DNA of 64,000 nucleotides. It comes from Saururus chinensis (lineage: Eukaryota > Streptophyta > Magnoliopsida > Piperales > Saururaceae). Numbering within the stretch: position 1 is the first letter of the stretch; every line of letters starts with the position of its first letter. The stretch covers positions 48,119,160-48,183,159 of the forward strand of contig CP141143.1 of the NCBI GenBank assembly GCA_035235625.1, given 5' to 3'. Below the pieces are notes generated by a model. It was not told where the DNA came from, did not search any database, and saw only the letters and a program-made list of their open reading frames with translations. Below, piece by piece: positions 34,330 to 47,900 of this stretch. A program made the translations under genes and the position numbers.

Positions 34330-37046
34330 TTTACATCATCTTTCTTTACCCAAATTATTTTGGTTTTCACAAATTCTTGAAGATTAATTAAGTTTCTATC
34401 ATGTTTGGCATTCTCAAGAGTTTTTGCATTCACTTTTTATTTTTTCATGTCATAACCATTATGAGGAAGCTTATAAAAATCTCTAACCAAATCATATGCG
34501 TGAGCCCTAAATCTATGATTTTGAACTTTTGTACTAAGTTCCTTTAAATTTCTTCCCATCCATGTGATTTATCTTAGCAAGTCAATTTTGACATTATCTC
34601 TCATAATTTGTAGATTTTTCACAAATTTGTTCTTGTATGGCTCAAATTTAGTCCTTAGTTCCTTCTTAAGCAATTGTTTTCCAATCAAAAATTGAGAAGT
34701 TTAGGTACTAGCTCCATTATCATATAAATTCTTAGCCTTAATAAATTTAGTGCTTCCTGGGGAATTTGTATGACCCATATATCCTAAACAACTTTTATCA
34801 CATCCAAATTGTCTACAAGGGAGAATTTTATCAAGTTTTTCTTTCCCTTTGACTAACTCTTTCAATTTTGAATTTGAAGTTTTTAATTCTTCTTCCAATT
34901 ATTCAATTTTTTTAAGCAACTCAAGATTTTTTATATTACACAAGGATTTGTCATGTACAAGTTGAGAATTCTCATATTTCATAGTCACAAAAGTTTTCTT
35001 TGAGCATGTTCAATTCATCAAAAACATGATTCTTCCTATCCATAACAAAATTTGAAATAAATAAAGAAAAGTTTAACATGTTTTTGAATCCCATGACAAC
35101 TAAAAGCACAATTAAGCATCAATCACAAAAGAAAAATCTCAGACATACTCAAATATCCCTAGCTACCACTTGTTGGTTTGTGATTTATGTGTGTGACATC
35201 AACAAACCGAGAAAAATAAAGTGCCTCTAACTTTTAATTAAGTTACAAGATTTATTTTCCCCTTCTTAAATAAAATACTTATAGATTTTGTTCAGGTTAA
35301 GTACTCAATTTCAATGTGTTTGAACAAAAATTTTGCAACCAAATCAATAAACAACTACACAACAATTTTTACGTGGAAACCAAACCAAGGAAAAATCACG
35401 GCTCATTCTATCAAGATCAACTATACACTTTGTAAACCTCAGATTATAAAATTACCAATTACAAAGACAAAAACTCACTTTTCATCAAACGACTTGTTCT
35501 CCATACCGCACTTGAATTCTAAATTAAGCACTCCTTGGTTGTCTACTGGCATAGCTTGATCTTCTACTTCGTTTGCTCTTTGATCAAATTAATTCTTTCA
35601 CCTCCTCCTTTAGAATGAAATCTTCCATTCACTTGATCTTCTCAGCAAAAATCATTAGCAAATACCATGTTTCACATGTGTTTTTGGTACTCTCATCTCA
35701 CATCTAATCACTCTTTTAAATTTAGGTAGAGATGGTATCACTCTAAAAGACAACTCTCTCAAAATTCCATTAGAGCAACTCCACACTAGCTCTCTAAGTT
35801 TTCTACATCCTCTCTTTTTGCTCCATCATGTACAATCCTTTATATATACTCCCATGTCTCAAAATGAATATGATTATAATTAGGAATCCAAATCAAACCA
35901 GAAAAGTTTAAATTAGGCAAACTATTGCTCAATCGATCGATTATTCCACAGGGCAATCGATCAATCCCTATTCCTTTCTCTCACACAATAATTTTTACGT
36001 AGAAACCCAACTAAGGAAAAACTACAGGACATTCTGTCAATATTATATATACACTTTGTAAACCTCAGATTATAGAATTACTAATTACAAAGACAAAAAA
36101 CACATTTTTTATCAAATGGCTTGTTCTCCATACGCCTCTTGAATTCTAAATCAAGCACTCCTTGGTTGTCTACCGGCATAGCTTGATCTTCTACTTTTTT
36201 TGCTCTTTGATCAAACTAAATCTTTCACCTCCTCCTTTAGAATGAATCTTCTATTCACTTGATCTTCTCAGCAAATATCATATCTCACATGTGTTTTTTA
36301 TGCTCTAATCTCACCTCTAATCACTCTTTTTTATTTAGGTAGAGATGCTCTCACTCTAGAAGACAACTCTCTCAAAACTCCATTAGAGCAACTCCACACT
36401 AGCTCTCTAAGTTTTCTACATCTTCTCTCCTCTCTCCATCGCATCCCAAACCTTCTTTTATAGACTCATAAGTCTCAAAATGAATATGACTCTAACTAGG
36501 AATCCAAATCAAACTGAAAATTTTTAAATTAGGCAACCTATCGCTCAATCGATCGATCATTCTGTAGGGCGATCGATTGATCCCTATTCCTTTCCCTCAT
36601 GACTCTTCCATCAATCAATCCATCGACCTAGTGATAGATCAATAAACAGTTAGCTTCGTTTAACAAAGAGTAATATTGGATGCCAATCAATTGTTCACAG
36701 AAGCGATTGATAGCTTTTATAGTTTTTGGAGATTCTGCTACAGTTTATCACTAATCGATTGTTTCAATCTTGTAATCAATTGTACTGATTAGATTTTTTA
36801 TTTTTCAATGCAAAAACCTCCAATATGCACCATTCTTCCACCGATGATTTTCTTTAACCTAAAGTGTGTGAATGTTATGTGTGTGCGTGGTTTTACTTAT
36901 CGAAAACATTGATTTGATTCTTCCTTTTGCTCCATATTAGAAACTCAATCTTCAAACTTAAAATGACTCAAAATTGTATATTATTGACAATATTTTGATC
37001 ATAGAAATAAGCCAATACATGATATAAGGACACTTATGTTCTTACA
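34330..37046 (-). mobile_element. Ty1/copia-like fossil: LTR plus gag remnant
   Basis: In minus orientation an LTR-like segment (37046 to 35171, TG...CA ends) is followed by a primer-site-like AGTGGTAGCTAG. Then comes a decayed gag-like region (35080-34330) with coiled-coil character (SNSKLKELVKGKEKLDKIL), as in plant copia gag proteins. The LTR contains a ~624-bp direct tandem duplication. The rest of the element and a second LTR are not visible. It is broken and old. Confidence 0.6.
35360..36610 (-). repeat. ~624-bp tandem duplication within the copia-like LTR
   Basis: The motif TTTACGTGGAAAC at 35368 recurs as TTTACGTAGAAAC at 35992, and matching sequence runs through both halves (for example CTCCTTGGTTGTCTAC and GAGCAACTCCACACTAGCTC) to the GATCGATTG-type ends near 35960 and 36580. 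The copies have diverged noticeably, so the duplication is not recent. Confidence 0.85.
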
Positions 37047-38590
37047 AAATCCTTTCTAACCCATGATCCTGACTAATCCCAGTAGAAATATACACCTTCC
37101 CTTGATTTCTCTTGATTTGGAGCACCCTGATCTTCTCCTTCTTCATTTGGAGAGGTTTTTTAAAAGAAAATGAAGTCTAAATCCCTTAAAAGTAATTTAT
37201 AAAGGAAAATGCATGAAATTCTAGTTTAAAGCCATCAATCCATGTAGTTTTTAAGCCAAAACTGCAAAATTGCTTGTTACCATTGACGTGCATGGACATG
37301 TCAATAAACATGCCAACTATAACTGCTGACTACAAAAAGTCCTAACTTCTAACAATCATAACTTCCTCTTATGAACTTTGACTACTGCTTTCTTGGTGAA
37401 GTTATGAATATATTTCTGTCTACTTTCTAATTTCAAAATTTTAGATCAAAACTCATGTTGTATAAAAAATTATATTATTAATAATGACTAAGAGTCAGAT
37501 CTGTAGGCATTTACAAGTCATTGATAGCACCTTAGTTCCAATTTCAGATAATCATAACTCCTTCCTCCAAAACTTGATTCATGCATTCATAGAGGCGTTT
37601 AAAAGATATGTATGTTTAGTTTCTATGATTAAAGTTTCACACTTTAAGTCAAAATACATAATAAGTTATCTCACTGAGAAGACTCATAGATGTCAAATTT
37701 ACTATTTTCAACATGTATGCCCAAACTTGTTTGATGTTGCACCTATCATAACTTCCTCATTTGAGTTTTGATTTCTATATTCTTAGAAGCTTTACATAGC
37801 TCTTTCTATATACTTTTCAATCATAAAGTTTCATATTCAAACTCACTTATTATTCCAAGAAGACCTAATGATCAAACTCACTTATATCCACAAGGCCAAG
37901 TATCGAGAATTTAGAAAATTCTCGGGTATTGCACCTAGATATCTGCCTATCGAGGCATATGGCACACTCATGAATTAGGATATTGTGTAAACATCTATTT
38001 CATATCCATTGCAGTTTCACTTTTTCACCTCATATTTTGGATTTTTTTTCCAATTTGGACGTTTCTGATCAAAGTTATGAATAGATCAAGTTATGACTTT
38101 TGTTCTAATCATTGATATCTAGTTTGTATTAAAACATGAAGTCAATTGGACACAAACAGTTTATAGGGTTTTATTAAATTTCAAAAAAATTGAACCAAGA
38201 GGATTGTTAGGAATGCCTTGATCTATATTTTCCCTAAGTTTCATGCGATTTGATATGTTACATTGTGAGATTTCATGAAAAATCCATTCCAGTTTCACTT
38301 TTTCACCTCAAATTGAGGATTTTTTAGAATTGGATGTTTTTGATAAAAATTAGGCGCTGATCTACTTATGAGATTTGTTCTAATCATTGATATCTACATT
38401 GTATCAAAATTTGAAGTCACTTTGACACTAAAAATTTTTAGGGCTTCACTATATTTTAAAATTTTGATTTCTAATGTGCATTTCAATGACGTTTGAAATT
38501 CTAGGAGTCTATTATTGTCTATATCTTTGTTCCTAGTTAAAGCTTAGCCCTAAGATTGTTTCTTTGCAATAAATTTAGATGGTGAGAGTG
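37047..38590. other. Repeat-derived sequence without a recognisable gene
   Basis: AT-rich. A ~274-bp unit is present twice in tandem (CAGTTTCACTTTTTCACCTC at about 38013 and 38288, then ATCATTGATATCTA). Short open frames are not convincing. Confidence 0.5.
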
Positions 38591-40038
38591 AAAAAATAAA
38601 AGGTCACTACTAAGTCTGTGCGAGGGAGATGCAGGGGCTTCATCTAGCAAAGCAAAGGGGTTAGACTAATCCGGTTTGAACGTAGTTTAGTTAATGTCCC
38701 ACTTGAGTCAGCTATATATGGACCGGATCGAGGCACATCCATACTAGATGGACTACTTTAGGACCGTTTCCATATTAGGTCTATCTATTTATCCACGTCT
38801 AGTCAGGCATTGGTACTTGTCACTATGTTTGGATGATGATGATGATTCGTTGGTTGGAGTGGTGCAAAGCATGAAGGTGAGAGTTTTGCCTGATGCCAGT
38901 GCTGAGGTTACTGGATGCAACAAGAGGCAACTCACCTATCCACAGTTTGATTTGATGACTATTTTTTGAAGTCACCGATGAAATTTGGATCTCTGTCGGT
39001 AAAGTTTGGCATGTCAATGAACTCACCAATGGTTATCGGTGAGAAAATTGACCTGCCGATGAGGTTACTGATAGAACCTCACGACTAGATAGTAAGTAGA
39101 CTGAGACGTTGACAGGTCTTCGCAAAGGTTGAGGGTTGGATGTATCAATGCTCACACATTCCATGACTATTGAATTGCTCTTGCTGCGTGTCATAGCATA
39201 GTATGACATATGGAGTGCTCGTAAGGATAGGGTTGATCACACGATGGCTAGGATTCTTTAATTTCCTGCACAACTGGAGCTTCAGCTTGATCTTCCATCT
39301 ACCATATTTGGTCAAATGATGACATTTTACATGGCCATACACATGAGATGCTGCCCTACCCATATATCTTGTGTAGGAGTTTTACTTTGGTTCATGTTAG
39401 GATCCCATCAGGAGAGCTGTCGATGGTTAATAGGGTCCTACAGATGCAATTTTGTTTGGCATATGATGTCACATCATAGAGGCCCAGACGGAGACATAGA
39501 GGAGCCACAAGCACCAGTAGATGCATGAGCACCACAAGATCAGCCGAACAACCTTGTTACCATTGTCGAGTTAAAAGCTCATCAGGACGCATTGTTGTAG
39601 AGACACATATTAGACATATGCACATAAACATATTCCCACTAGTTGAGAGTGAAGGAGGAGTAGCCTGATGATGATGGTGGTGATGCTAGAGCTGATTTAT
39701 TTTTTATTATTGTATCACTTTTTCATGTAATTTGTTCTTAAACATGTCTTAGTTCAGTTTATCTTTTATTGTGACTATGAGATGTATTTTGAAACTAATT
39801 ATGTGATGGATATGTGATTATGAATATAATTTATGTTACGAATTATTTATTTTCATGTCCTATGGTGTATATGTGTGACTTGATTGTGCTAAATTGAATA
39901 GCTTGGTTAATTATTGCTTAATTTTTTGTCTATTTATTGCAAAAAGGTGGATAAATGATTAATGAATATTAAAGTGTTTATCTTTATACTTGATTGAATA
40001 ATATTATGCAAATAATTTTCATTTTAAGTGTGCATGAT
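38591..40038 (+). other. Decayed element-like coding remnant and AT-rich flank
   Basis: Broken short frames (38748-38969; 39316-39528) include LPSTIFGQMMTF and an acidic PDGDIEEPQAPVD stretch, which recall the gag-like part of plant retroelements, but no domain is firm. 39700-40038 is AT-rich with no signal. Confidence 0.3.
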
Positions 40039-40061
40039 NNNNNNNNNNNNNNNNNNNNNNN
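40039..40061. other. Assembly gap (23 N)
   Basis: Twenty-three unresolved bases, lying about 50 bp left of a large direct duplication. The local structure may be incompletely assembled. Confidence 0.99.
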
Positions 40062-40109
40062 GTTGCTACTCAAGATCATATGATGAAGACATTGAAAAAT
40101 ATGAAGAGA

Positions 40110-42569
40110 CATTTTTGTAATGTTAGCACCATGTCAATGCTTCCAATTTAGCAAACTTCTTTATATGTTTTAAAGTAAATTATACTTTACCCTTGTGAAT
40201 TTCGGTGAAATGGCACTTAAACCTTATGACTTAAGAAAATAGGCACTTAACCCTTATAATTTATAAAAATTAGGCACAAAATCCATAATTGACTAATGAA
40301 ATTTCATGGTTAAGATCTACCCCACCTAGCGCATTCCCCTCTTCTTTATCTACCACTGATGTTGTCAACCACTACTCTCTCTATCGCCCCTCTACCTCCA
40401 TTGCTCCTTCAACATTGTCCACCTTCTTCGCCCAAGGCTTCCTAGCCCAAATGCAGCCCCCGACCTCTCTACCCACCACATGGGCCACGGCTAGGCTCTA
40501 GCCATGGTAAATTTGGCCATGGAAGCCCTAACCATGGTAGCTTTGGGCATGGCCAGATTTGGCCACTCCAAATCTAGCTGACTAGGCTCGGGCTAATGGA
40601 TCATGGGCAGTATGGAGGAGTGATGTCAAAGGGGGAATGACTATTGGTGGTGTCAATGGTGGTGATGGAAGAAGAAGGTGATCTTAACCTAGTTTTAACT
40701 AAAAAAGATGTTAAATCGTCTAAATATTGAAGTTTTATAAACCATATATGCTATGTGCATATTTTCATAAGTCATAGTAGTTATGCGCAAATGTCTATAA
40801 TACATGAGCTATGTATAATTCATAATTCATGAGCTATGTATAATTTATCTGCAAAACATATTTCTTTTTATAAATTATTAAAACTACTCCCATAAACTGA
40901 TTACAAAACCCACTACATACCCAAGCATGCAAACAATTATGAGATTTGGAAATGAATTTATGGTAGTAGGAATAACACCACTCTTTCTATCCTTTTGTGA
41001 GTGCTCTGGACTATTTAGGTGTAAAGGGTACAATGGAATAAAGGAGTTTTTCATGCCCCCCTCTTATAATGAGCCCAACGTAAGATATGTGTGAGAACCA
41101 TTAATATTTTATATACACGGCACACATGCTAGTGCATATTAACATAAGTGATACTTATACCAACGTGTGTTAATGCATGCACGGTCGATCCCGTAGATGA
41201 ATGGCTCCTATGCGTACCTTATGCTAGTTTCATTGTTAGAGTAGAGCATGAAAAACGCTTCCCAATAGAACTAGAAGAGCTCAAAAACCAAAACTTAAGT
41301 CAAAATTTACATGTGGCCTTGTTCTAAATAGTTGGAAGAATACAAAGGTTTTTAGTTTTATGAGCACCTCTTCTTTGTGGACAATGTCACTGGCCTTCAA
41401 ATTTTAATTAATTGATTGGGCTGCTATGGTTATAATGGGTTTTTCCTGAAATGGGAATATGAAGCCTAGAATTTCGCACCAAAATTTATAATATATAGCG
41501 GGCAGAGGGAGAAAACTTTTGACAAATTAGGGAGAAAATTTTAATTGCATTGCAGGCAGGCATTGAATTTTTTTATTACCAATTTATTTGTTACGCGAGC
41601 TAAGGTTTGAATCTTTAGACAAAAGTAGCCCCGCCTCTTAACGTTTTGTGCAATGACAAAGGGGTGGCAAATCAGGGTCTCTCCCTTGTTGATGATGGAG
41701 ATGGAGTTTGTACGGTTGTGCCGAAGAAGTCATGCATAGAGGTGCAGGGGGAGAGGGAGAAGGGACGGATGGAGGAGGAAGTTTCGTACAGGGGATATAT
41801 TAGTGTTGTACACTAATGAAACCTAAAGTGCAATTTATGTACAACAACTAGAAAAGTAAAATTCATGGGGACTGTTTGTATTTTGCCTGAAGTACTGCCC
41901 ATCTCATAAAGAATTTTTATCTCTATCTAACTCATTCAAATGTGGAAACAGAATCTAGTCCTCGTCCATCACCAGTGGTGCATCAGACGAAAAACTCATC
42001 AAGTCAAGCAAAGATAGTATTATTATCTGCTTTCATAGGGGGCTCTACAGTATTGATTTGCATCAGTTGCTTTCTTTATTTTGGGCTGCAAAAATACAAG
42101 TCGCACAAAGGTAAGTCATAGGAAGACTTTCGACTCAAACCATGAGACCTCTCCCTATACACGGGGTCCTATCCAGCACACCAGTAGCTGGATTGGCAAT
42201 TAGGAGAGGATTTGGGTTCAAATTATTGGGGTCATCTTGTTGTGCGTGGCTTGTATTGGGCAGTGTTCTATCTAACCAAACCAGCCCAGCTTAATATCCC
42301 TTGTCACTTTACATTCCATAACTACCACTAGTGATGTTCTACTTATATGTATCAAGAAGTTGGTTAAATCGACAGAGAGTAAGATATGCAGGGCTAGCAG
42401 ATGATTGCATTTATCTAAATATTTTATATTAACATATCAATGTTATTTTTCTCTACAGAGAAGGAAATGAGCCATGAGGCTTTATTAAAAGCACTGGGGC
42501 CTTTATCTAACAGAGATCTCTCAGGAGGTACGGTAAAGGAAGATGAATTTGCACGTCCTGGATTCCCGG
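40110..42569 (+). repeat. Upstream copy of a ~2.4-kb direct duplication of the CRK gene
   Basis: This stretch matches 45204 to about 47548 in the same orientation over nearly its whole length, with small indels. It comprises the late part of CRK intron 1, the whole membrane exon, intron 2 and the first half of exon 3. The match ends inside exon 3 (GGATTCCCGG). It places these parts ahead of the gene's own first exon. Confidence 0.92.
41952..42569 (+). pseudogene. Orphan CRK membrane exon and partial exon 3
   Basis: 41952-42110 is an open 159-bp exon with intact splice sites that encodes a membrane segment ([19 protein letters not shown]) and flanks. 42459-42569 encodes the juxtamembrane start of the next exon ([16 protein letters not shown]) and then loses the match before the kinase domain. 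There is no DUF26 exon upstream and no kinase downstream, so it cannot make a CRK on its own. It closely resembles exons 2 and 3 at 46934 and 47446. Confidence 0.88.
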
Positions 42570-43209
42570 CTCTTCCTCTTAAGCTATCCGTCATACTCTA
42601 GTAAACTCACAACTCTTCATCTCCAGTGAATGTACAACTCATCAACTTATCCTAAATCTTTCCTCAAACACTAGCACCATGATTATCTTAGCTCTTGTTT
42701 TCCCTAGTTGGTGACTAGTAAAATTCTTCTTCAATTCATCTTCATCCGGTCATGGCCACCTTATTGAACCAGTCCATCTCTAGTAGCAACATCATGAACC
42801 CATCGAATTGTAATTCTTCCTCTTTTGGTCGACTTGCTTCCCTTTCAACTACAATACAAATCCAACAAAATTCGTACTCTCTTATTCAACTTCATTTAAT
42901 ACCACTTCATTTGCTTCATTCTAATTCTCTTAAGTCTCCATTAATGACAAATCAAGTTAAATAAAAATTCAACATGAGCTTCACAAATGGCCGAAAAAAT
43001 AAATATAACTTAATGTCCTAAGTCATAAAAGGACATGTTTTTACATTAATTTGCATGTTCGAAATAAATCTTATTTTTGGGTTAAGACTTAAGAGTTAGG
43101 ACGTTAAGTTATCTCTTCCATTTTTGTTTTCAACATTAGAATAGTTCTTGCCTTTTACCTCTTAGGTATTTGTATTGATCCTATTGGACTATACAGGTAC
43201 ATATTTATG

Positions 43210-43210
<1 letters not shown>
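42570..43210. other. No gene recognised
   Basis: AT-rich sequence between the orphan exon and the CRK promoter. A Ser/Asn-rich short frame at 42752-42964 has no recognisable domain. Confidence 0.4.
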
Positions 43211-43216
<6 letters not shown>

Positions 43217-43285
<69 letters not shown>

Positions 43286-43286
43286 T
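43217..43286. repeat. (AT)n(AC)n microsatellite
   Basis: About 55 bases of AT followed by a short AC run. It should be highly variable in length. Confidence 0.95.
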
Positions 43287-43869
43287 TATTTGATATAATT
43301 TTAAAATTATATTTGAGTTCAAGCTCGAGCTTGAACCGAGCATGAGTTGAATTCAAGTTTCATTCGAGCCGAGCCGAGTTGAGTAAGGTTTGTTAAAACT
43401 CGGCTTGAGCCTATTCAAATTTAAATTGAGTTCAAGCCAAGCTCGGCTCGAGTTCAACTTAAATCAAGTCGAGTTGGGCCTACTTGACGAGTTGTCTCAA
43501 CTCTTTAAACAGCTATACATGATATTCATTGTAATTTTTTTGAACGAAAGATGATGAATTTTCTCGTAATTAATTCCCCAGCTTTTGAATTTATAAATTT
43601 TGGATAAGCTTCAATGTAAGGTCGAATTACCTTATTAGGTAGATAGGTGGACAACATGATTTCTTTTTGTGCCAGTATCAAGCACGAGTACGACCCACTC
43701 ATCATAGGTACTACTAGAAAATGCGTTAACAAGTCCGTTGAGCCTAACTCGTGTAATACCCTACTTATTGGGCTTGTTGGGTTTGGGCCCAACCCCATTT
43801 CGAGTGATTGAAAATTTAATTCATGTGAGTTAATTGAAGTGAATAGACTCAAACAAAGTGAAGAAAAAC

Positions 43870-44156
43870 TTGACTGAGATAAAGATTAGCCTTATATTAA
43901 AGCCCCAAAAGGATTAGCGAAGAATGGATATTTTGTATCCGAACTCGTGTGAGCCACATGCTTGCCTATGACAGTTTACTGTACTGGTTCCTTTGCCATT
44001 GACTCAAGTCTTCCCCCGCGGTTTTTTTCTTTCTCTTCATAACACTCTGTTTCAGAGCACATCATTCTCGAGTCTCACAGTTCTCATCATCTAGCATGTA
44101 AGAGAAGCCTTCAAGCATCAACATCTCCTGTTCTGAAGCTTTTCTTCATAGAATTC
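43870..44156 (+). promoter_or_regulatory. CRK upstream region with two W-box cores
   Basis: TTGACT, the W-box core bound by WRKY factors, occurs at 43870-43875 and 43999-44004. A TATA-like TATATTAA lies at 43893. A CT-rich leader-like stretch precedes the ATG at 44157. Many CRKs respond to pathogens and salicylic acid through W-boxes. That this one does is inference. Confidence 0.4.
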
Positions 44157-44980
44157 ATGGATAGAATACCCCTTTTTGTATACATCTCTTGCTCACTTCT
44201 GATTTCCGTGAGCCATTGTGACGAGGCTCTGCACTTCTCCAACTGTTCCAGCCGAAGCTCCCAAGCAAATGCAACTTTTAGCCTGAACGTAGTTTATCTT
44301 CTCTCCAGTTTTTCATCCAAAGCTTCCGCTTCATCCACACGCTTCTACAACGGTTCTCTAGGCAATGGGTTGGACCGGGCTTATGCCCTTGCCATGTGCC
44401 CATATAATATTTCCAAGGCCGGATGTTCTAAATGCTTGGATAGCCTAAAATTCTTCCCTCTAGATATTTGCTTTAGCAGGAGACGTGGATTTTATTGGAG
44501 CCCATTGTGCTTCATTCACTTTGAAGACAAACTTTTTTGGAGTTGTGGATACCAGTGAGTACTATTACAATATTACCTCTCAATTACCGGATGATATATC
44601 TGGGGAAGAGCAGTCTGACCTGATTTCTTATCTTGTTGAGACATCTCCAAATGACCCGTCACTGTACGCAACAAGGGAAGCAAAGATAAACGGCAGCAAT
44701 GATACTAAGTTGGGAATAGCCCAATGTACAGTAGACCTTAGTGTTGGTGACTGTCTTAGTTGCTTAACGAAACTGAAGAATAATTATAAACAGTTTTGGG
44801 GGGGAAAGAGCAGATGGTATGCTCTAACACCTAGCTGTTATATATTTTATGATTATAAGAGTTTATTTGAATACCTCAAATCGTCGGTAGAAGGCAACAC
44901 TACATCCCAAACACCTCCTCGATATGAAAGGGAAAAGAGCAATTCACCTGCCCCCTCCAATACGCCCACTACAACAGAAG
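44157..44980 (+). CDS. CRK exon 1: signal peptide and two DUF26 domains
   Basis: The start [20 protein letters not shown] is a hydrophobic signal peptide. DUF26 domain 1 has the C-X8-C-X2-C motif at residues 81, 90 and 93 ([13 protein letters not shown]). Domain 2 repeats it ([13 protein letters not shown]). Between them the frame moves by one near 44528, in GACAAACTTTTTTGG: one base fewer would give [14 protein letters not shown], the usual family sequence. Several N-glycosylation sites (NAT, NGS, NIS, NGSN) fit an outer-face domain. The exon ends in a Ser/Thr/Pro-rich linker, phase 1. Confidence 0.88.
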
Positions 44981-47900
44981 GTATGGTGTCGACATGGCCT
45001 TCTCCAGCTTGCTCGCTTAAATCTTTTGAATATATATATTCCTTCACAGGACAGTTAAATCCTTGATTAAATTGATGCTGGTTTTCTTTTCAACTACTTC
45101 TGCAATACCTAAAGTCATTCGCTTTTACCTTTCTCAGTTTTTATTGTGTTAAAAAGTTAAGTACCCCAACTTAGGCAATGGTAGAAATCTCCTCTCTCTA
45201 TGTCATTTTTGTAATGTTAGCACCGTGTCAATACTTCCACTTTAGCAAACTTCTTTATATGTTTTAAAGTAAATTATATTTTACCCTTGTGAATTTCGGT
45301 GAAATGGCACTTAAACCTTATGAATTATGAAAATAGGCACTTAACCCTTATAATTTATGAAAATTAGGCACAAAATTCATATTTGACTTATGAAATTTCA
45401 TGGTTAAGATCTACCCTACCTAGCGCATTCCCCTCTTCTTCATCTACCACTGATGTTGTCAACCACTACTCTCGATCTATCTATCGCCCCTCGGCCTCCA
45501 TCGCTCCTCCAACATTGTCCACCTTCTTCGCCCAAGGCTTCCTAGCCCAAACCTAGACCCTGACCCCTCCACCCACTGCATGGGCCACGGCTAGGCTCTA
45601 GCCATGGCAGCCGTAACCATGGTAGAATCTGGCTACTAGGGGACTAGTCTTTGGCTAATGGATCATGGGTAGAAGGGAGGAGTGATGCAAGGGGGAATGA
45701 CTATTGGTGGTGGCAATGGTGGTGATGGAAGAAGAAGGTGATCTTAACCTAGGGTTAACTAAAAAAGATGTTAAATTGTCTAAATATTGAAGTTTTATAA
45801 ACCATATATGTTATGTGCATATTTTCATAAGTCATAGTAGTTATGCGCAAATGTCCATAATTCATGAGCTATGTATAAGAACATATTTCTTTTTGTAAAT
45901 TATTAAAACTACTCCCATAAACTGATTACAAAACCCACTACATACCCAAGCATGCAAGCAATTATGTGGTTTGGAAATGAATTTATGGTAGTAGGAATAA
46001 CACCACTCTTTCTATCCTTTTGTGAGAACTCAAGGACTATTGAAGTGCAAAGGATACAATAGAATAAAGGTGTTTTTCATGCTCCCCTCTGACAATGAGC
46101 CCAACGTAAGATATGAGTGAGAACAATTGATATTTTATATACACACACATGCTAGTGTACATTAGTATAAGTGATACTTTTGCTAACGTGCGTTAATGCG
46201 TGCACGGTCGATCCTATAGATGAATGACTCCTATGTGTACATTATCCTAATCTCATTGTTAGAGTAGAGCATGAAAAATACTTCCCAATAGAACTAGAAG
46301 AGCTCAAAAGCTAAGAGTCGAAATTTTACATGTAGCCTTGTTCTAAATAGTTGGAAGAATACAAAGGTTTTCAGTTTTATGAGCACCTCGTCTTTGTGGC
46401 CAATGCCACTGGCCTTCAAATTTTAATTAATTGATTGGGCTGCTATTGTTATAATGGGTTTTGCCTGAAATGGGAATACGAAGCCTAGAATTTCGCACCA
46501 AAATTTATAATATATAGCGGGCAGAGGGAGAAAACTTTTGACAAATTAGGGAGAAAATTTTAATTGCAATGCAGGCAGGCATTTAATTTGTTACGCGAGC
46601 TAAGGCTTGAATCTTTAGACAAAGTAGCCCCGCCTCTTAACTTTTTGTGCAATGACAAAGGGGTGGCAAATCAGGGTCTCTCCCTTGTTGATGATGGAGA
46701 TGGAGTTTGTACGGTTGTGCTGAAGAAGTCATTCATACAGGTGCAGAGGGAGAGGGAGAGGGAGAAGGGACGGATGGAGGAGGAAGTGTTGTACACTAAT
46801 GAAACCTAAAGTGCAATTTATGTACAACAACTAGAAAAGTAAAATTCATGGGGACTGTTTGTATTTTGCCTGAAGTACTGCCCATCTCATAAAGAATTTT
46901 TATCTCTATCTAACTCATTCAAATGTGGAACAGAATCCAGTCCTCGTTCATCACCAGTGGTGCATCAGAGTAAAAACTCATCAAGTCAAGAAAAGATAGT
47001 ATTATTCTCTGCTTTCATAGGGGGCTCTACAGTGTTGATTTGCATCAGTTGCTTTCTTTATTGTGGGCTGCAAAAATACAAGTCGCACAAAGGTAAGTCA
47101 TAGCAAGACTTTCGACTCAAACCTAGGGACCTCTCCCTATACACGGGGTCCTATCCAGCACACCAGTAGCTGGATTGGCAATTAGGAGGGGATTTAGGTT
47201 CAAACTGTTGGGGTCATCTTGTTGTACGTGGCTTGTATTGGGCAGTGTTCTATCTAACCTAACCAGCCCAGCTTATCATCCCTTGTCACTTTAAATTCCA
47301 TAACTACCACTAGTGATGTTCCACTTATATGTATCAAGAAGTTGGTTTGGTTAAATCGACAGAGAGTAAGATTTGCAGGGCTAGCAGATGATTGCATTTA
47401 TCTAAATATTTTATATTAACATATCGATGTTATTTTTCTCTACAGAGAAGAAAATGAGCCAAGGGGCTTTATTAAAAGCACTGGGGCCTTTATCTAACAG
47501 AGATCTCTTGGGAGGTACGGTAGAGGAAGATCAATTTGCAAATCCTGGATTCCCGGAGATTGATTTAGCTACTATACAACATGCTACTGACAACTTTTCC
47601 GATGAGAATAAGTTGGGGGAAGGTGGTTTTGGCCCTGTTTACAAGGTTTGCTCCTTCACCACTCCGGTCACATATAAATGTGGACTTCTAATTTACTTCT
47701 TCCTTCTTATATTAGTAATTATATTTATAAAAATATTAGTCTCTTTTGAATGATGAAACCCACATCTAATAGAAAGGAAAATAAGCTTGTGATTCTTTTT
47801 TTTAAGTACCTAACCACTTGCATTGAACAAAATGAAGCTATTAATATAGAATAAATATTTTTGCCAAATAAAGCAATAACTATTACACATGGGCATGTGC

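Noticed and set aside
40312-40700. CT-rich frame (40289-40501) as a gene
   Set aside because: The same stretch is present in CRK intron 1 at about 45416-45750 with the frame not preserved.
43155-43343. Frame rich in alternating Ile and Tyr
   Set aside because: It is read from the (AT)n microsatellite.
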